Below, one piece after another: positions 6,953 to 14,939 of a stretch of 19,653 nt of DNA (the stretch's first letter is position 1; every line of letters starts with the position of its first letter). Source of the DNA: CAZVRZ01 sp964629965 (GTDB taxonomy: Bacteria; Chloroflexota; Anaerolineae; Anaerolineales; UBA4823). The translations under genes were made by a program, and so were the position numbers. The stretch is from positions 1 through 19,653 of the forward strand of contig CAZVRZ010000100.1 of the NCBI GenBank assembly GCA_964629965.1. The letters run 5' to 3'. The notes under the pieces were generated by a model, which was not told the origin of the DNA, did no database searches, and saw only the letters and a program-made list of their open reading frames with translations.

Positions 6953-6964
6953 GCAGGGCATGAA
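6931..6964 (-). terminator. Intrinsic terminator of the ABC operon, overlapping the next promoter
   Basis: A perfect 11-bp stem (6938-6948 with 6954-6964) encloses a 5-base loop. On the minus strand the stem is followed by TTTTGTTC. It lies 38 bases after the stop of the ABC permease. The stem is only moderately GC-rich and the U tract is interrupted, so efficiency may be partial. The -35 box of the TetR promoter lies in the loop and stem end. Confidence 0.65.
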
Positions 6965-7001
6965 GAGGATTACGATTGTGTAAGCTCTAGATCAGAGATT
7001 A

Positions 7002-7736
7002 CTAATCCAAGATCAGCCTGGCGCGCCGGAAGCGAGCGAGGGCGGTTGCCGCCAGGCCGGCATCCAGGATCGCTAAGGCCAGTGCCAGGTAGAGCAGGGC
7101 GCTCTTGACATCCAGTTTGGTCAGGATCCCTGCCATCTGCCGCTTCCATTCTTCTGGCAGCATCGGCAGAAAGAATATGGGAATGAAAAGCAAAAGGAAG
7201 GCAATGCTGAAGGTCTGTTGGGCTTGCCGCACGGTGGGCGCCCGCAGCGAGATGAGCACACCCAGGCCTCCTGACAGGCCGGAGATCAACAGGCTGAAAG
7301 CAACGATTCCTAGCGCAATCCATCCTGGATAGAACAGCAGTTTGCCATGCCCATGAGCAAGGTTCACAGTGACCAAGCCCAGCAGTACGCACACCATGGT
7401 CAGGCCCCAGCCGTAGAGCATGGCTGAAGCCAGCTTGCCAAGCAAGATCGAGCGATCTGAAAGGCGCGTCGCCAGCAGGGTTTCCAGGGTATGGCGCTCG
7501 CGTTCGCCGGCAAAGGTGTCGGCTACCACGCTGCTGACCATCAAGAATGGCACCCAACCCCAATAAACCAGGTTGACCGGCGATTCGACCCAGGCGCGAC
7601 CGGATTGCAACGGCATGAAGATGCCGAACACAGCGATAAAGATGAGCATCCCCAAGATACCGCCGCGAAAGCGGCCGCGCATGAATACCAACTCTTTGGT
7701 TTCTTTCCACATGACAGTGAGTATATCGGCGATCAT
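7002..7736 (-). CDS. ABC-2 type transporter permease, 244 aa
   Basis: The protein has about six hydrophobic segments, near 26-43, 56-74, 105-126, 137-162, 175-193 and 212-233. Between the second and third lies ADTFAGERERHTLETLL (73-88), the ERxxxTLExLL signature of NatB/CcmB-like ABC-2 permeases. This predicts the membrane subunit of an exporter, with the ATPase encoded immediately upstream; their genes overlap by four bases (ATGA). GAGGAAG precedes the start. It is the last gene of its operon, with a hairpin terminator after the stop. The exported substrate cannot be inferred; such pairs move drugs, lipids, ions or peptides. Confidence 0.88.
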   Translation of the reverse strand: MIADILTVMWKETKELVFMRGRFRGGILGMLIFIAVFGIFMPLQSGRAWVESPVNLVYWGWVPFLMVSSVVADTFAGERERHTLETLLATRLSDRSILLGKLASAMLYGWGLTMVCVLLGLVTVNLAHGHGKLLFYPGWIALGIVAFSLLISGLSGGLGVLISLRAPTVRQAQQTFSIAFLLLFIPIFFLPMLPEEWKRQMAGILTKLDVKSALLYLALALAILDAGLAATALARFRRARLILD

Positions 7737-8665
7737 TTTTCTTCCTCCATCAGCATCAGGAACACTTCTTCCAGACTGGCTTTTTCTCTGCGAACTTCTT
7801 CGATCTCGACCCCTTGGCTTACCAGGTGGGAGACCAGGGGGGCGGTTTCGCTGTTGGGTATCACTTCCAGGCGCAGGTGATTGTTTACCAGGCCGGCTGA
7901 AACGACCTCGGGCCGTTGGCGCAGCTCTTCGATGATGTTCTCGGCGAAACCTTTGCCAAAGATCTCTACGTGCTGCTTGCCGCCGCGGCCGCTCAATTTG
8001 TCTGGAGCTCCCACCTCCAGGAGTTTTCCATTGCGGATAACGCCAATCAGGTGGCAGAGTTTTTCTGCTTCGGCCAGGTTATGCGTGGTCAAAAAAACGG
8101 TCACGCCTTCTTTTTCGGCCAGGCTTGCCAGGTCTTCTCGCAGCGAGACCGCCGCGACCGGGTCGAGTCCATTGGTTGGCTCGTCCAGGAAGATGAGACG
8201 CGGTCGATGCAGCAAGGCCCGCGCCACAGCCAACTTCTGCTTCATGCCGCGACTCCAACCGCCTACGGCTTCATTGCGGCGTTCCCACAATCCCATGTTG
8301 CTGAGCAGTTCCTGGATGCGGGCGGCCCGTTGGCTTTTTTCCAAGCGATAGATCCTGGCAAAGTATTCCAGGTTGTCTTGGGCGCTCAAGCGTTCATAGA
8401 GGCCGTGATGTTCCAGCAGCGCGCCGCAGTTGGAGCGGATCTGGTCTGCCTGGGTGAGGGTGTCGAAACCCAAAACTTGTGCCTTGCCGTGAGTGGGTTC
8501 GAGCAGACCCAGCAGGAGCCGGATGGTGGTGGTTTTCCCCGATCCATTTGGCCCTAGGAAACCGAATATACTGCCGGTCGGTACCTGGATGCTCAGGTTA
8601 TCCACGGCGCGCACGGCGGCAAAGTCGCGCGTCAGGGTATCGGTTTGAATAGCATACGTGTTCAT
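7733..8665 (-). CDS. ABC transporter ATP-binding protein, 310 aa
   Basis: This is a complete DrrA/NatA-type ATPase. Walker A is GPNGSGKTT at 38-46, and a Q-loop region falls near residues 75-90. The signature is the degenerate GGWSRGMKQK at 135-144, as is usual for this class. Walker B is LIFLDEP at 157-163 with the D-loop NGLDP, and the switch histidine is H195 in TTHN. About 80 residues after the core form the C-terminal regulatory domain typical of ABC-2 exporters (EVVSAGLVNNHLRLEVI and a final SLEEVFLMLMEEE). It is coupled by ATGA overlaps to both the regulator upstream and the permease downstream. AAGGAAGT precedes the start. Confidence 0.95.
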   Translation of the reverse strand: MNTYAIQTDTLTRDFAAVRAVDNLSIQVPTGSIFGFLGPNGSGKTTTIRLLLGLLEPTHGKAQVLGFDTLTQADQIRSNCGALLEHHGLYERLSAQDNLEYFARIYRLEKSQRAARIQELLSNMGLWERRNEAVGGWSRGMKQKLAVARALLHRPRLIFLDEPTNGLDPVAAVSLREDLASLAEKEGVTVFLTTHNLAEAEKLCHLIGVIRNGKLLEVGAPDKLSGRGGKQHVEIFGKGFAENIIEELRQRPEVVSAGLVNNHLRLEVIPNSETAPLVSHLVSQGVEIEEVRREKASLEEVFLMLMEEEK

Positions 8666-9006
8666 GTCGACTTCCTTTGATGTGTTGGAGGTATCCGTTG
8701 GACAAAATCTTTCAACTGCTGTTGGTAGCGCTCAAAAGCCTGGCGCCCTTTGCTGGTGAGAGAGCACAAAGTTAAAGGGATCTTGCCCCGGTATGTTTTC
8801 TCGATCTGCAGGTAGCCAACTTCTTCCAGCCTGGCAAGATGCGAAGACAGGTTCCCTTTGGACAGCTCTGTTTCGCGCTGCAGGTAGAGGAAGTCGGCGC
8901 TTTCCAGGGCGTAAAGGATGGTGATGATCATCAGGCGGGCCGGCTCGTGGATCACCCGATCAACGTCTTGGATGGAGCGTGCGGCCTTGTTCGTTTCGTC
9001 ACTCAT
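8662..9006 (-). CDS. Winged-helix transcriptional regulator (HTH_34-like), 114 aa
   Basis: The sequence VIHEPARLMIITILYALESADFLYLQRETELSKGNLSSHLARLEEVGYL (shown here in part: recognition helix SKGNLSSHLARLEE) is typical of the PF13601-like winged-helix family. That family is related to ArsR and MarR. The wing is IEKTYRGKIPLTLCSLTSKG. There is no metal-binding cysteine motif, so it is not a typical ArsR metal sensor. It sits between a membrane protein gene (8-base overlap) and the ABC ATPase gene (4-base overlap), which suggests it controls this operon. The likely target is the 33-bp palindrome at the operon promoter. AGGAAG lies about seven bases before the ATG. Confidence 0.9.
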   Translation of the reverse strand: MSDETNKAARSIQDVDRVIHEPARLMIITILYALESADFLYLQRETELSKGNLSSHLARLEEVGYLQIEKTYRGKIPLTLCSLTSKGRQAFERYQQQLKDFVQRIPPTHQRKST

Positions 9007-9631
9007 GGGAATCTTCCTGGGCGGGGGAGGTGGAGCGCAGATAAAACCATAAAGTGATGCCTCCGGATATCAACATCAGCAAACCGATCAGGCCGTAGAA
9101 GATGCCCAAGCCCATCGTATCTCCCAGGTGGGCCAGCGAAAGCCAGACGCCAATGATGCCGGAACTGAGGGCGATCAATTGGAAGCGCAGCAATCCCAGG
9201 CGCAGCCCTACATATAGCCAGACCAGGGCAAAGATGATTCCGGTGATGGCGGTCATCCAGTTAAGCGAGGCAGGCGTTTGCAAAACAATTACGCTGACCA
9301 GTCCTCCAATCGTCATGCCCACCAGGCCGGCAATCCAACCGCGTTTTTTAGGTTTGGGATGAAAAGCGATATAGCCCGTACGAGGAAAGGTGAGGCGGTT
9401 TTTTAGTATTAGAACAAGGCGCGTGACCAGGAAACTGCTTCCCAGGATGATCACGATGAAGCCAATTTCGATGAGGAAATCTAGGGGGGAGTCTTTTGGG
9501 TAGGTCTCCTGAAGGTAGAAATAAGCTGCGAGCAGGAAACATAACAGGCCAAAAGCAATCTCGACCAGGCCATCTTGATACCAATATTGAAAAGCTCTTT
9601 TTTGGATTTGCTTCAGGTTGGGGTCTTTCAT
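8999..9631 (-). CDS. Six-TM integral membrane protein, 210 aa
   Basis: ATG 9631 is chosen because AGAGG lies about eight bases upstream; a GTG one codon earlier is the alternative. The N-terminus is soluble and aromatic-rich (KQIQKRAFQYWYQDGL). Hydrophobic segments follow at about 22-40, 52-76, 99-117, 125-143, 150-168 and 175-198. The short basic loop HPKPKKRGW (91-99) separates the second and third. The family is not one I can name with confidence. It is the first gene of an operon with a winged-helix regulator and an ABC exporter, so it may be a sensor or an accessory subunit of that exporter. Confidence 0.78.
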   Translation of the reverse strand: MKDPNLKQIQKRAFQYWYQDGLVEIAFGLLCFLLAAYFYLQETYPKDSPLDFLIEIGFIVIILGSSFLVTRLVLILKNRLTFPRTGYIAFHPKPKKRGWIAGLVGMTIGGLVSVIVLQTPASLNWMTAITGIIFALVWLYVGLRLGLLRFQLIALSSGIIGVWLSLAHLGDTMGLGIFYGLIGLLMLISGGITLWFYLRSTSPAQEDSHE

Positions 9632-9644
9632 CACTAGCCTCTTC

Positions 9645-9677
9645 TATAAACTGGTTTGTATCACAAACTAGTTTATA
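9645..9677. promoter_or_regulatory. 33-bp operator palindrome at the ABC operon promoter
   Basis: The 14-base arms TATAAACTGGTTTG (9645-9658) and CAAACTAGTTTATA (9664-9677) are inverted copies with one mismatch around a 5-base centre. The element touches the -10 box and covers the expected transcription start. The winged-helix regulator encoded second in the operon is the natural candidate to bind it as a dimer. Confidence 0.75.
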
Positions 9678-9705
9678 TCATAACCACAGCCTGCCAATTT
9701 GTCAA
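9677..9705 (-). promoter_or_regulatory. Near-consensus sigma-70 promoter of the ABC operon
   Basis: On the minus strand TTGACA (9705-9700, 6 of 6) is followed by exactly 17 bases and TATGAT (9682-9677, 5 of 6). It begins 13 bases after the stop codon of the methyltransferase gene, so the ABC operon has its own strong start. Confidence 0.85.
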
Positions 9706-9717
9706 GGTTTTGAGAGC

Positions 9718-10587
9718 TTATTTTTTTGCGTGAACTGCTCTTTCGATTTCCATCACCAACAGGTCTCTGTTCACGGGTTTTAGGTAGCGCGCCTGGTATT
9801 CGGCGCTGCCCACTTGCTCTACTTCTTTCCAGGCGTACTGGTTGAGGAAAGCCGCTGTGGATTTGGTCTCGAAGCCAAACCGCCACAATTGACTCTTCAG
9901 TACGGATTGATTGTATACAATATCCAATCCATATTTTTGCTGCCCCTCAATGAAATCTTTTCGGATGTAGGTAAACACCAGTTGGCTTCCCAGCGGGGCT
10001 TTCTGTAGAAATTCAAAAACTGTTCGTACTGCTGCCTCCGAGATATACTGGGTTACTCCCTCCCAGGCAAAAAAGGCCGGTTCCGTCAATGAATATCCTG
10101 CCTGCCGCAGAGCGTCTTCTAGGTTCTGGCTATCGAAATCTAATGCCACCAATTGAACATGGGCCGGCACCTGCCCAAACCAACGCTGGAGTTCTGCCTT
10201 TTTCGATTGAATGACCGCTGGTAGATCCACTTCATAAACTTTCCGGGAGGCTAATTCCGGCAGACGGTATGCCAGCGAATCAAATCCTGCACCCAGGATG
10301 ACCACCGATTGAATCCCCGCCTTAAGAGCTTTGGTCAAGGTATCAGCTACATAGCGTTTCCTGCAAAGAATGCCCCCATGGATCCCGGGCGCTTTACGAT
10401 CCACCAGACCCAACAACGCTCTCCGGATGAAGCCAACCCGGCACAGATTAACAAACCCCTTGAAGGGAGCAGGTAGCAGCCGGTAGGCGATGGCATCCTG
10501 AATGACTCTTTGTTCTTTGGGAACCATTTGCTCGATCGCCACTTGCATCATGGGGCTCCAGGTTGTTTTCGCTGCTTTCTTTTCCAT
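9718..10587 (-). CDS. Class I SAM-dependent methyltransferase, TIGR00027/LCM-like, 289 aa
   Basis: The Rossmann SAM-binding motif is VVILGAGFDSLAYRL (G99-x-G101-F-D103), preceded by RKRYVADTL. The acidic residue after strand two is D121 in YEVDLP. The second motif is VALDFD (D150), followed by AFFAWEGVTQYI (171-182). These match the PPM1/leucine carboxyl methyltransferase-like family, which in bacteria is annotated as TIGR00027 and often works on carboxyl or hydroxyl groups of small molecules. ATG 10587 has an ideal Shine-Dalgarno sequence, AAGGAGGT, six bases upstream. Such a strong site suggests efficient translation. The gene stands alone between the HAD hydrolase and the ABC operon. Confidence 0.88.
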   Translation of the reverse strand: MEKKAAKTTWSPMMQVAIEQMVPKEQRVIQDAIAYRLLPAPFKGFVNLCRVGFIRRALLGLVDRKAPGIHGGILCRKRYVADTLTKALKAGIQSVVILGAGFDSLAYRLPELASRKVYEVDLPAVIQSKKAELQRWFGQVPAHVQLVALDFDSQNLEDALRQAGYSLTEPAFFAWEGVTQYISEAAVRTVFEFLQKAPLGSQLVFTYIRKDFIEGQQKYGLDIVYNQSVLKSQLWRFGFETKSTAAFLNQYAWKEVEQVGSAEYQARYLKPVNRDLLVMEIERAVHAKK

Positions 10588-10667
10588 GAATTACCTCCTT
10601 AAGGCGAACCGGGCTGCTGTATCCAGGCGCAGGTTATCAAGGGTTTCACACCTGGCAGGCGGCAGCC

Positions 10668-11183
10668 TCAAGTACTGGCAGGGTTGCGTTGTTGATCTTC
10701 TAGAAACAAGAGCAGTTCCTGTAAGCGGTGTATCGTCCAGTATTGCGCGCCCTGTCGCTCCGTTGCGTCTTTTGCGTTGAGCCACATCGCTGGTATGCCT
10801 ACCCGATTGGCTGCCAGGACATCGCTTTCGAAATTATCACCCACCATCAGGAGGTCAGATGGCTGGGCTTGGATGGTCTCCAGGATGTGACGGTAAAACT
10901 CTTCGGATGGCTTGCGAAGGCCAGTATTTTTGAAGCAGAAAATCCTGTCAAAATAATTAGCCAGGTTGACCCGCTGCAATGCGAAACGAATATCGGCCTC
11001 ATTGGATTGAACTGCGCCAGTGGCCATGATGATCTTTCTCTGGCGATGGATCGCTTTCAGGGTTTCTTCTGTGCCTTCCACTGCTGCGACGGTGGGCCAT
11101 TGGGCCATGGGGGTCGTCATGGCTGGATCATCTCGCATGATCGTATCGCCCCAATCGAACATTACATATGGGTACTTTATCAT
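10668..11183 (-). CDS. HAD-superfamily hydrolase, 171 aa
   Basis: Motif I is VMFDWGDTI (D10 as nucleophile), motif II is MATGAV (T55), K91 in LRKPSEEFY is the motif III lysine, and motif IV is VGDNFESD (D116, D121). The general acid usually at nucleophile plus two is Gly here (D-W-G-D-T), with Asp shifted by one. This is seen in some HAD families but may limit the chemistry. The small cap fits a phosphatase acting on a phosphorylated metabolite, perhaps of phosphoglycolate-phosphatase type. GAGG lies five bases before ATG 11183. It begins 6 bases after the stop of the degraded GH4 frame, suggesting a former sugar operon. Confidence 0.85.
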   Translation of the reverse strand: MIKYPYVMFDWGDTIMRDDPAMTTPMAQWPTVAAVEGTEETLKAIHRQRKIIMATGAVQSNEADIRFALQRVNLANYFDRIFCFKNTGLRKPSEEFYRHILETIQAQPSDLLMVGDNFESDVLAANRVGIPAMWLNAKDATERQGAQYWTIHRLQELLLFLEDQQRNPAST

Positions 11184-11189
11184 GGCGCC

Positions 11190-11585
11190 TCACTGCCGGT
11201 CGGGACGATCATATCCGATTTGCCTTATGACAGGTAGCTCAACCAGCGGTGCTGCGTTTTTCGACCGTTTCAGCACCGCTTCGGCGGTCAGGTCGTGGAC
11301 GGTGCATTGGTTGAGCAGCAGCCCGCCAAAGCCGGGCTTGAATTTTCCCAGCGGCACGCCATCGCTGCGGATGATGGCGGGAACTTCCACCACGTTATCG
11401 GACGGCAGGTTATTGTCTTGGATGTGACGCTGCCCAAACTCGTAAACTCGCTGCAGCGCGGTGGGGTTAATGTCGTGGAGCACGATCTCGCTGCCCGCAA
11501 AGACTGGGTTGAGGAATACATCTCCCATGGTGCTCAGGCCGAAATTGGCGCTTCTTGCGCCGATCGGAACAACTTTTTGGGATAT
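11190..11585 (-). pseudogene. Decayed glycoside hydrolase family 4 gene with large internal deletion
   Basis: The frame is open from above 11585 to a stop at 11190. The first part reads SQKVVPIGARSANFG, then LSTMGDVFL and GSEIVLHDINPTAL. This is the NAD-binding N-terminus of GH4 enzymes (alpha-glucosidase, alpha-galactosidase type), whose loop is normally GAGS. After about 45 residues the sequence jumps to NNLPSDNVVEVPAII, which is a C-terminal GH4 motif, and continues with VHDLTAEAVLK. The central 300 or so residues, with the metal and catalytic sites, are missing without a frameshift. The natural start appears as ATA (11585-11583) where ATG is expected. The ATG at 11528 has no ribosome binding site. 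The tail from about KNAA onward no longer looks like GH4. Confidence 0.75.
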
Positions 11586-11597
11586 GCTGAGCTCATG

Positions 11598-12974
11598 CTA
11601 TTCCAGCGTTTGAATGTCTGGCGCCGGCGGAGTTGGGTTTTGAGCCTGGCGAGAGCGCAGAACCAGCCAGATAGCGCCCATACCCAGGACAGCAGAAACC
11701 AGGGTGAGCAGCGGACGGATGACCGGTAAGGCGTGCAGCAATGTGAAGAGAACGATGCCAGCCAGCAAGGGCCAGAAGGCGTTTCCCTGGTAAGCGGGGA
11801 GAAAGCGTTTGAAGATCCATTTCCCTGCCCAATTTGCGATCACGATCTTGCTGCCGTGCACCAGCAATGTGATGAAGATGCCAAAGGCCAATCCGATCCC
11901 TGGCAGCACGATAAAAAATATTGAACCTGAAAGATCGCCCAACTGGACGATAGCGAGCAAAACGCCTGCCAGGATGGCAGTCAAAACGAGCGCAATTGCC
12001 AGGATCGTTCCCATACAGATGGTGACGGCTCCCCACCCTGCGGCTGGCAGCGGTCGTTGAACCTGGCCGGCGGCCCGCTGCAGAGCCTGCGGGATCAACC
12101 AGATGGCCAATCCGCCAAAGACAACCAGAGTAATGAATTCTTTCAGGCCGCGCATGGCTACCTGGCCAAAGGTTAGGCGCCGAATGGTTGATTCTTCCTT
12201 CTGGGTGAATTGAATGCCTCCAGCCGGGGAAGAATAGATGGCTGCATCCTGGTTCACGCTGCTGGTATAGTACAGCACGCCGCCGATCTCGGCCGTTTCA
12301 TCCACTTGGATGCCTGAAGAAATGGCAGCCATCTCTTTTCCTGTTCCTTGGAGCACGAAGGTTGCGTCATCCGGTTTTTCCACATCCGCGTGGACATCCC
12401 GTCCCACTTTGCCGCTGATCAGCAGTGAATTCAGGCTGGCGTTGACATCTCGCTTGACCTCGCCAGACAGATGCGCTTGATAACCGGTGAAGAGAGCATC
12501 GCGCTCGATCACCGAGCCGGGGCGGGTGGTAAAGTCAAAACCCGCGAAATATAGGTTGCGTTCGATGTGAGCGGCGGGACCTGCCTCGAAGGAAGCCGAA
12601 GCGCCGAAAACGCTGCCAGAAACCGGTCCGTCGAGCAGGATGTGTTGACCGACAATGAGCAGATTACCGTTTACATCTGCGCTCACCTCGGAAGAAGCGC
12701 AATTTACGATCAAATCGCCATTGATGACGCCCTTCACATTGGCGTTCGAGCCCGAGATGAATAAATTGCCGTTGATGGTGCCTTCGATGGTCACGTTTTC
12801 TGCAGAGATGAAAAGGTCATCATTCACCACTTCATCCGGGCCAATGTAACCATCATTGCTCATCTCAACCGCTTTGGCTGCCTGCACGCTTGCCAGGAGC
12901 AATACCAGCGCCAGGCCGGTGACGGCTGTCAGGCGTTTGAGCGAGTGGGGAATATTTTTCTTAATGATCTTCAT
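11598..12974 (-). CDS. Secreted bactofilin-like beta-repeat protein with C-terminal membrane domain, 458 aa
   Basis: A Sec signal peptide covers residues 1-36 (KRLTAVTGLALVLLLASVQA, then AKA). Residues 40-200 are short repeating beta units of the polymer-forming type, such as VTIEGTINGNLFISG, NVKGVINGDLIV and VSADVNGNLLIVG. They predict a right-handed beta-helix like bactofilins. A linker leads to about five hydrophobic segments (278-296, 316-345, 351-374, 401-420, 422-440) and a Pro-rich tail. Bactofilins are usually cytoplasmic; here the signal peptide puts the repeats outside the membrane. A scaffold or surface polymer role is inferred. The gene follows the ATPase-kinase gene by 23 bases. 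AAAGGT lies about 11 bases before the start. Confidence 0.8.
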   Translation of the reverse strand: MKIIKKNIPHSLKRLTAVTGLALVLLLASVQAAKAVEMSNDGYIGPDEVVNDDLFISAENVTIEGTINGNLFISGSNANVKGVINGDLIVNCASSEVSADVNGNLLIVGQHILLDGPVSGSVFGASASFEAGPAAHIERNLYFAGFDFTTRPGSVIERDALFTGYQAHLSGEVKRDVNASLNSLLISGKVGRDVHADVEKPDDATFVLQGTGKEMAAISSGIQVDETAEIGGVLYYTSSVNQDAAIYSSPAGGIQFTQKEESTIRRLTFGQVAMRGLKEFITLVVFGGLAIWLIPQALQRAAGQVQRPLPAAGWGAVTICMGTILAIALVLTAILAGVLLAIVQLGDLSGSIFFIVLPGIGLAFGIFITLLVHGSKIVIANWAGKWIFKRFLPAYQGNAFWPLLAGIVLFTLLHALPVIRPLLTLVSAVLGMGAIWLVLRSRQAQNPTPPAPDIQTLE

Positions 12975-12997
12975 AAATGATACGACCTTTCAGGAGT

Positions 12998-14938
12998 TTA
13001 GTGCGAAAACGACAATGCTTCTGCCATCTCTCCAGCCGTGGCAAATCGATCATCGGGTTCTTTTTCTAAAGAGCGCAAAATAGCTAAGGCTGTTATTTCG
13101 GGCAGGTCTGGTCTCAAGATGCGCGGGTCGGGGGCTGGAGTTTGCAAATGGGCCAGCATCATTGCGCCGGGATTATCCACGCAGAAGGGCAGTTGCCCGG
13201 TTAGCATCTGGAACAGCATGACCCCGAGAGCATAAATATCGGCCCGCCCATCCACATCCCCGGCGGAACGGATCTGCTCAGGAGCCATGTAATTCAGGGT
13301 GCCCATCATCAGGCCGGTTTTGGTAGCGCCGGTATCTCCTCCCACCATCTTGGCAATGCCGAAATCGGTCAGCACGGCGCGGTACAGGCGAGCAGGATCC
13401 TGGCGGCCAAGGCCGCGGGCGGCAGGCTGGAGCAGCACATTGGATGGTTTTACATCGCGGTGGATAAAGCCCTGGCTGTGCGCATAGTCCAGGGCACTGG
13501 ACAGGTCTTTGACGATCGGGTCAACCACCTGCAGGGGCATTTGACCATATTCGTTGATGGTCTGTGCCAGGTCTTTGCCATCGATGTATTCCATTACCAT
13601 GTAGTATGTACCGCCGAGATCACCAAAATCAAACATCTGCACGATATTGGGATGGTGCAGGGCGGCTACGCCGCGTGCCTCGCGCTCGAAACGTTTGCGG
13701 AAATCCGATTCTTCTGCCAGGGTGGCAGGCAGAACTTTTATCGCCACCATTCGTTCCAGGCGCCCGTGCCGCCCTTTATATACTTCAGACATGCCGCCCC
13801 GGCCCAAAGGCTCTAAAACCTCGTAAGGGCCGATGAAGGTGCCGGTTAGCACCCCGCCAATTTGCGATGGAGTGGGGCGAGCGACTTCTTGGGCGGCGAC
13901 GAAATTGCCCCACGAGCGGGAAGGGTAGCGATAGGTCAGCCCATCCATGACCAGCATTCCTTTCTGCACCAGGTCGCGCAAAATACCGCGCAAAGTGGTA
14001 TCAGCCACTGCCCGGGTAACCACATCATTCAACTGCTGCAGGGTATTTTGTTCTGCAAGGGTCAGGTTGCGCCAGTAATATTCATAATGGGCAGCCATTT
14101 CCTGGTTGGTGCGCTGTTCGATCTCTAGTTGGATTTCTTTCAATTCAGCTTGTGGATTTTCAGAGAAGATATTGAAGGCGTGAAAACAAGCTACTTGCAG
14201 CGCCAGGGGGTGGCCTCCTGCCAGGGCATACAGAAAGTCTTGGGTGGGTGCGGTAAAGTTGATGCCCGCCTGCCGGGACGGTTCCTGGATCAAAGCCAGC
14301 GCTTCATTCTCTGGCAGTAAACTTAGGAACAGTGGCGCGAAGATGTTAAAGAATGGGCTGGATAAGATATCTTGGGATCGTGACGAGTAAGTGAGCTGGA
14401 TGAGCGGCTGAGCCGAGGCAGTAACGAAAGCCAATTGGTAGCGCCCGGCAGCCGACCGCAGGGCATTGAAGAAATTGACATCCAGATTGGCATTCGTGCT
14501 CAAGCGCTCGAACTCGTCCAACATCAAGATGACGCGCAAACCGCGCTGATTTAGCTTGCGCACGGCTCTTTCCAGCGCCATGCGGTTGGGCGCCTCCACG
14601 ACTGCGTCCAGGGCCGGCTCTGCCGGCAATCCCTGTTCTTCCAGGGTAGTGGCAATTTCTGCGGCAAACTGCCCAAATATTTCCTCGTGGTTGGAGCCTC
14701 CCAACACTTCGCAATCCAAATAGCAAATGACAAATTCTGGCCCCAGTTCCAACCGCGCGCGCACTGCTGGGCGTGTCAGGTTGAATAACAACGATGTTTT
14801 ACCGATTTTGCGTGGACCTACTACTGAAATGGATTGGTTTCCCTTTAGAAAAGCAACGATTTCTTCCAGTTCATGTGTGCGCCCATAAAACATCTCCGGA
14901 GCGCGTACAGGTCCGCGTGAAACGTAAGGATTGGTCAT
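12998..14938 (-). CDS. Fusion of a STAND-like P-loop ATPase and a Ser/Thr protein kinase, 646 aa
   Basis: Residues 1-350 are an AAA/ATPase unit: PYVSRGPVRAPEMFYGR, Walker A GPRKIGKTS (41-49), Walker B ILMLDEFE (D141, E142), and a downstream GGHPLALQ motif followed by a winged-helix-like part. Residues 370-646 are a complete Hanks-type kinase: glycine loop GRGGMSEV (379-386), K401, catalytic HRDVKPSN (D495), DFG (525-527) and APE (552-554). There is no transmembrane helix and no PASTA or other C-terminal sensor, so the ATPase is the probable regulatory part of a cytosolic kinase. ATG 14938 lies one base after the stop of the membrane protein gene, and GAGGTG in that gene's end may serve as the ribosome binding site. 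The two products probably work together. Confidence 0.92.
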   Translation of the reverse strand: MTNPYVSRGPVRAPEMFYGRTHELEEIVAFLKGNQSISVVGPRKIGKTSLLFNLTRPAVRARLELGPEFVICYLDCEVLGGSNHEEIFGQFAAEIATTLEEQGLPAEPALDAVVEAPNRMALERAVRKLNQRGLRVILMLDEFERLSTNANLDVNFFNALRSAAGRYQLAFVTASAQPLIQLTYSSRSQDILSSPFFNIFAPLFLSLLPENEALALIQEPSRQAGINFTAPTQDFLYALAGGHPLALQVACFHAFNIFSENPQAELKEIQLEIEQRTNQEMAAHYEYYWRNLTLAEQNTLQQLNDVVTRAVADTTLRGILRDLVQKGMLVMDGLTYRYPSRSWGNFVAAQEVARPTPSQIGGVLTGTFIGPYEVLEPLGRGGMSEVYKGRHGRLERMVAIKVLPATLAEESDFRKRFEREARGVAALHHPNIVQMFDFGDLGGTYYMVMEYIDGKDLAQTINEYGQMPLQVVDPIVKDLSSALDYAHSQGFIHRDVKPSNVLLQPAARGLGRQDPARLYRAVLTDFGIAKMVGGDTGATKTGLMMGTLNYMAPEQIRSAGDVDGRADIYALGVMLFQMLTGQLPFCVDNPGAMMLAHLQTPAPDPRILRPDLPEITALAILRSLEKEPDDRFATAGEMAEALSFSH

Positions 14939-14939
14939 C

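Noticed and set aside
7916..8557. 213-codon plus-strand open frame
   Set aside because: It is antisense to the ABC ATPase gene, which has all its motifs. It is a codon-bias shadow.
10588..10667. Possible promoter or riboswitch before the methyltransferase
   Set aside because: TTGATA is present, but no -10 is found at a workable distance and no stable conserved-looking fold is visible. Only the strong Shine-Dalgarno sequence is supported.
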